A DNA stretch of 64,000 bases from Mucilaginibacter sp. UR6-1 (GTDB taxonomy: Bacteria > Bacteroidota > Bacteroidia > Sphingobacteriales > Sphingobacteriaceae): assembly GCF_020880975.1 (NCBI RefSeq), contig NZ_JAJIWP010000008.1:1-64000 (forward strand), given 5' to 3'. A program made the translations under genes and the position numbers. This document shows positions 62,159 through 64,000 of the stretch, piece by piece (the first letter of the stretch is position 1; each line of letters begins with the position of its first letter). Below the pieces are notes generated by a model, which had not been told where the DNA came from, searched no databases, and saw only the letters and a program-made list of their open reading frames with translations.

Positions 62159-62420
62159 TTTTTAAGGTGAATTAGTTACTCCATTACTGCCAGTGTAATT
62201 ATAAAGGTTATTTATGTGCAATAATTGCTTTATTGGCGTTTTTTACTTAAATAAATTGATAACATCCTACATGGCCTATTCTCGATTTTTATAATTGGCT
62301 CATTTCAGAGTTTGTTTAGCTTATTAAATGCGTGTGATTTTAATAAAATATCAAATTTTTTAATTTTCATTAGTCTGTTTGCTTGTTTGCTGTGTCTTTA
62401 GTATATCAATCAGGATATTA

Positions 62421-63416
62421 ATGAACGATAGGCAGCGGAAATCAGAGCTCTTTGAAAAGTACATGAACAATTCATGTACCCGTGAGGAGTTTGATGAGTT
62501 TTTAAGGACGATAAAGGATTCAGATAATTTTGATGATCTTGATGGTGCTTTCAAAAAACAATGGGAGCAGGCAAAGCATAGCCAACCGGTCCATGCCGTA
62601 AATTGGGATAGTATTTATCAAAATATAGTTATGCGGCTTTGGGCTATTAAAAAAGCAAGGCTGCGTTTTAAATACATCACCCTGCTGTTAATTATATGCG
62701 GTGCGGCATTGTTTTTATACCCGCGCTATAGTAAGCCAACAGCAGTAAACTATATAACCCGGCAAACTGCGGCTGCCAAAACCAAAGTAGTATTGCTTGA
62801 TGATGGCACACGGGTTACCCTTAATGCCAACAGCAGTTTACGTTATCCTGAAAATTTTAATAGCGATAAACGCGAGGTATACCTTACAGGCGAGGCTTAC
62901 TTCGAGGTTTTTCATGATGCCGATAAGCCCTTTGTAATACACTCCGGTAAATTGCTTACCCATGTATTGGGTACAACATTTACAGTAAGCGCTTACCCGG
63001 GTGCGGCATCACCGCTTAATGTTACAGTATTAACCGGTAAGGTTGCTGTAAAGCACGAGCAGGCCAATGCTTTAGCAGTACTTACCCGTGGGCAATCAGC
63101 CACCATGAATGCCGGGAAAAGCAAATTTGAGCTGACCAAACTCAAAAACCCTGAAGACGCCATAGCATGGATAGATGATAAACTGATATTTGAGAATGCC
63201 GACCTTAAACAGGTAGCTGCCGTGCTCAGCAATAAATACGGTGTAACCATAAATGTTTTGGATGATAAAGTGGCCACGCAGCGTATAACGGCCATATTTC
63301 AGGGGCAAACATTATCGGGCATATTAAAGGCGGTTACCAAAATAACGCACACCCGCTATACCAACACCAATAACACTTACACCATAACAGCTAACAGTAA
63401 TAACCAATTAAATTAA
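62421..63416 (+). CDS. FecR-type anti-sigma factor
   Basis: 331 residues from ATG 62421. One membrane helix lies near residues 83-101 (YITLLLIICGAALFLY). The periplasmic FecR domain has TKVVLLDDGTRVTLNANSSL and VYLTGEAYFEVFHDADKPF, and the C-terminal DUF4974 domain has KLIFENADLKQVAAVLSNKY. It holds the ECF sigma factor until the receptor's STN domain signals. It is 262 bases after the sigma gene, a longer gap than usual. Confidence 0.94.
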   Translation: MNDRQRKSELFEKYMNNSCTREEFDEFLRTIKDSDNFDDLDGAFKKQWEQAKHSQPVHAVNWDSIYQNIVMRLWAIKKARLRFKYITLLLIICGAALFLYPRYSKPTAVNYITRQTAAAKTKVVLLDDGTRVTLNANSSLRYPENFNSDKREVYLTGEAYFEVFHDADKPFVIHSGKLLTHVLGTTFTVSAYPGAASPLNVTVLTGKVAVKHEQANALAVLTRGQSATMNAGKSKFELTKLKNPEDAIAWIDDKLIFENADLKQVAAVLSNKYGVTINVLDDKVATQRITAIFQGQTLSGILKAVTKITHTRYTNTNNTYTITANSNNQLN

Positions 63417-63460
63417 TAGAAGGAGAACCACTATAGCGAAAAAAATAACATAAAAAAATA

Positions 63461-63491
63461 AGGTTGAATGTGGTACCAGCACATCCAACCT
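63461..63491 (+). promoter_or_regulatory. Stem-loop in the leader of the SusC-like gene
   Basis: AGGTTGAATGTG and CACATCCAACCT form 11 pairs with one mismatch around the loop GTACCAG. It is not followed by a T-tract, so it is a leader RNA structure rather than a terminator. A perfect ten-base palindrome GAGGGCCCTC follows at 63501-63510. Confidence 0.65.
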
Positions 63492-63567
63492 CTATGGGCC
63501 GAGGGCCCTCAAATTCATAGTTAAACCCGTAAGGGCATTTCATCACTATAAATTTTTGATCAAATAT

Positions 63568-64000
63568 ATGACAAATAAATCATTGTCCTCACATTTGATA
63601 TGTAAAGCATTTATGCGGTTAAGTTTAATTTGTACCATTATTTCTGTTTGCTTTACCTACGCGTCAGCCAAAAAACTTTCCGCGCAAGACCTCAATACCC
63701 GTATATCACTGCATGTAACCAACATGCCTGTTAAGGATGTTTTGAGGCAGATCAATAAAGAAACCAGGATCAGCTTTGTATTCAGTAATTCAATTGTTAC
63801 CACACAACAGGTAAGTGTTGATGTAAAGAATGAGCCATTAGGTACCGTGTTAAAGCGCATGCTTAACCCTATCGGTATGGAATATTCCATATCGGGCAAT
63901 GTGGTTTTGATAGATAAAAGAAGCCCTGTTACTGAAGATGCCGCGCCGCCGGCCGAAACATCTGCCGCGCCACTAAAGGTTAGCGGTAAGGTGGTTGATA
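63568..64000 (+). CDS. SusC-type TonB-dependent receptor, N-terminal part
   Basis: 144 codons are visible before the window ends. Signal peptide with the cut near ASAKKLSAQ. An STN domain (about 45-115) follows: RISLHVTNMPVKDVLRQINKE, then RISFVFSNSIVTTQQVSVDV and the usual VLIDKR end. After a linker rich in Ala and Pro the carboxypeptidase-like domain begins (LKVSGKVVD). STN domains mark receptors that signal to FecR and an ECF sigma factor, in agreement with the two genes before it. The full receptor and a SusD gene should follow outside the window. Confidence 0.93.
   Translation, partial: MTNKSLSSHLICKAFMRLSLICTIISVCFTYASAKKLSAQDLNTRISLHVTNMPVKDVLRQINKETRISFVFSNSIVTTQQVSVDVKNEPLGTVLKRMLNPIGMEYSISGNVVLIDKRSPVTEDAAPPAETSAAPLKVSGKVVD

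Overview
The window reads as a chromosomal segment of a Bacteroidota bacterium, most probably family Sphingobacteriaceae (Mucilaginibacter/Pedobacter-like). The family-level guess is inference. It rests on SusC-type and FecA-type TonB receptors, GLPGLI, DUF4856 and MbnP-like proteins, an ECF sigma/FecR/SusC unit, many short lipoprotein signals ending in SC or AC, and promoters with a TAnnTTTG -7 element. No transposase, integrase, phage gene, CRISPR array or recognisable defence system was seen. Most of the window is ordinary core and accessory chromosome.

Layout. 1-120: the 3' end of a 5S rRNA and its terminator. 443-6086: a Cys/His-rich membrane protein, converging on a beta-barrel/GLPGLI/PepSY operon. 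6474-13254: an alpha-mannan degradation set (GH92, GH5 with ricin-type repeats, GH125, GH76) without a SusC/SusD pair. 13310-23281: housekeeping genes (gluQ, tsaD, TamB-like, ribBA, LptF/G-like permease, START-like protein), then tRNA-Met. 23560-26630: cassette 1, a Crp/Fnr regulator with SDR, NTF2-like and VOC-NTF2 genes. 26713-30598: a tight MbnP / di-haem peroxidase / CDxCGCG barrel / lipoprotein operon, possibly for copper. 30878-42200: a probable iron-uptake locus (DUF4856, imelysin, HTTM protein, FecA-like receptor) between two related response regulators, one with a histidine kinase and one an orphan. 42443-44873: cassette 2, again NTF2-like, SDR and Crp/Fnr, next to tRNA-Ser. 45829-49826: prenyl synthase/TerC pair and small proteins. 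49859-56621: an esterase-barrel-barrel-esterase-TPR operon. 56966-59640: metE behind a cobalamin riboswitch. 59721-61295: a CPA1 antiporter. 61592-64000: an ECF sigma/anti-sigma pair and the start of a SusC-type receptor.

The most interesting signal is regulatory. The two Crp/Fnr-SDR-NTF2 cassettes, about 18 kb apart, share an FNR-type box TTGAY-N4-ATCAM. It occurs upstream of three of their genes, each time 44-46 bp before a -7-like element. Both regulators carry the FNR-type recognition-helix pattern E-T-L-S-R but lack an N-terminal Fe-S cysteine cluster. This points to a small regulon of duplicated oxidoreductase/NTF2 modules answering to one or both regulators. Next in interest are the MbnP operon, the HTTM/imelysin locus with a response regulator whose acidic pocket looks damaged, and the mirror-image esterase/barrel operon.
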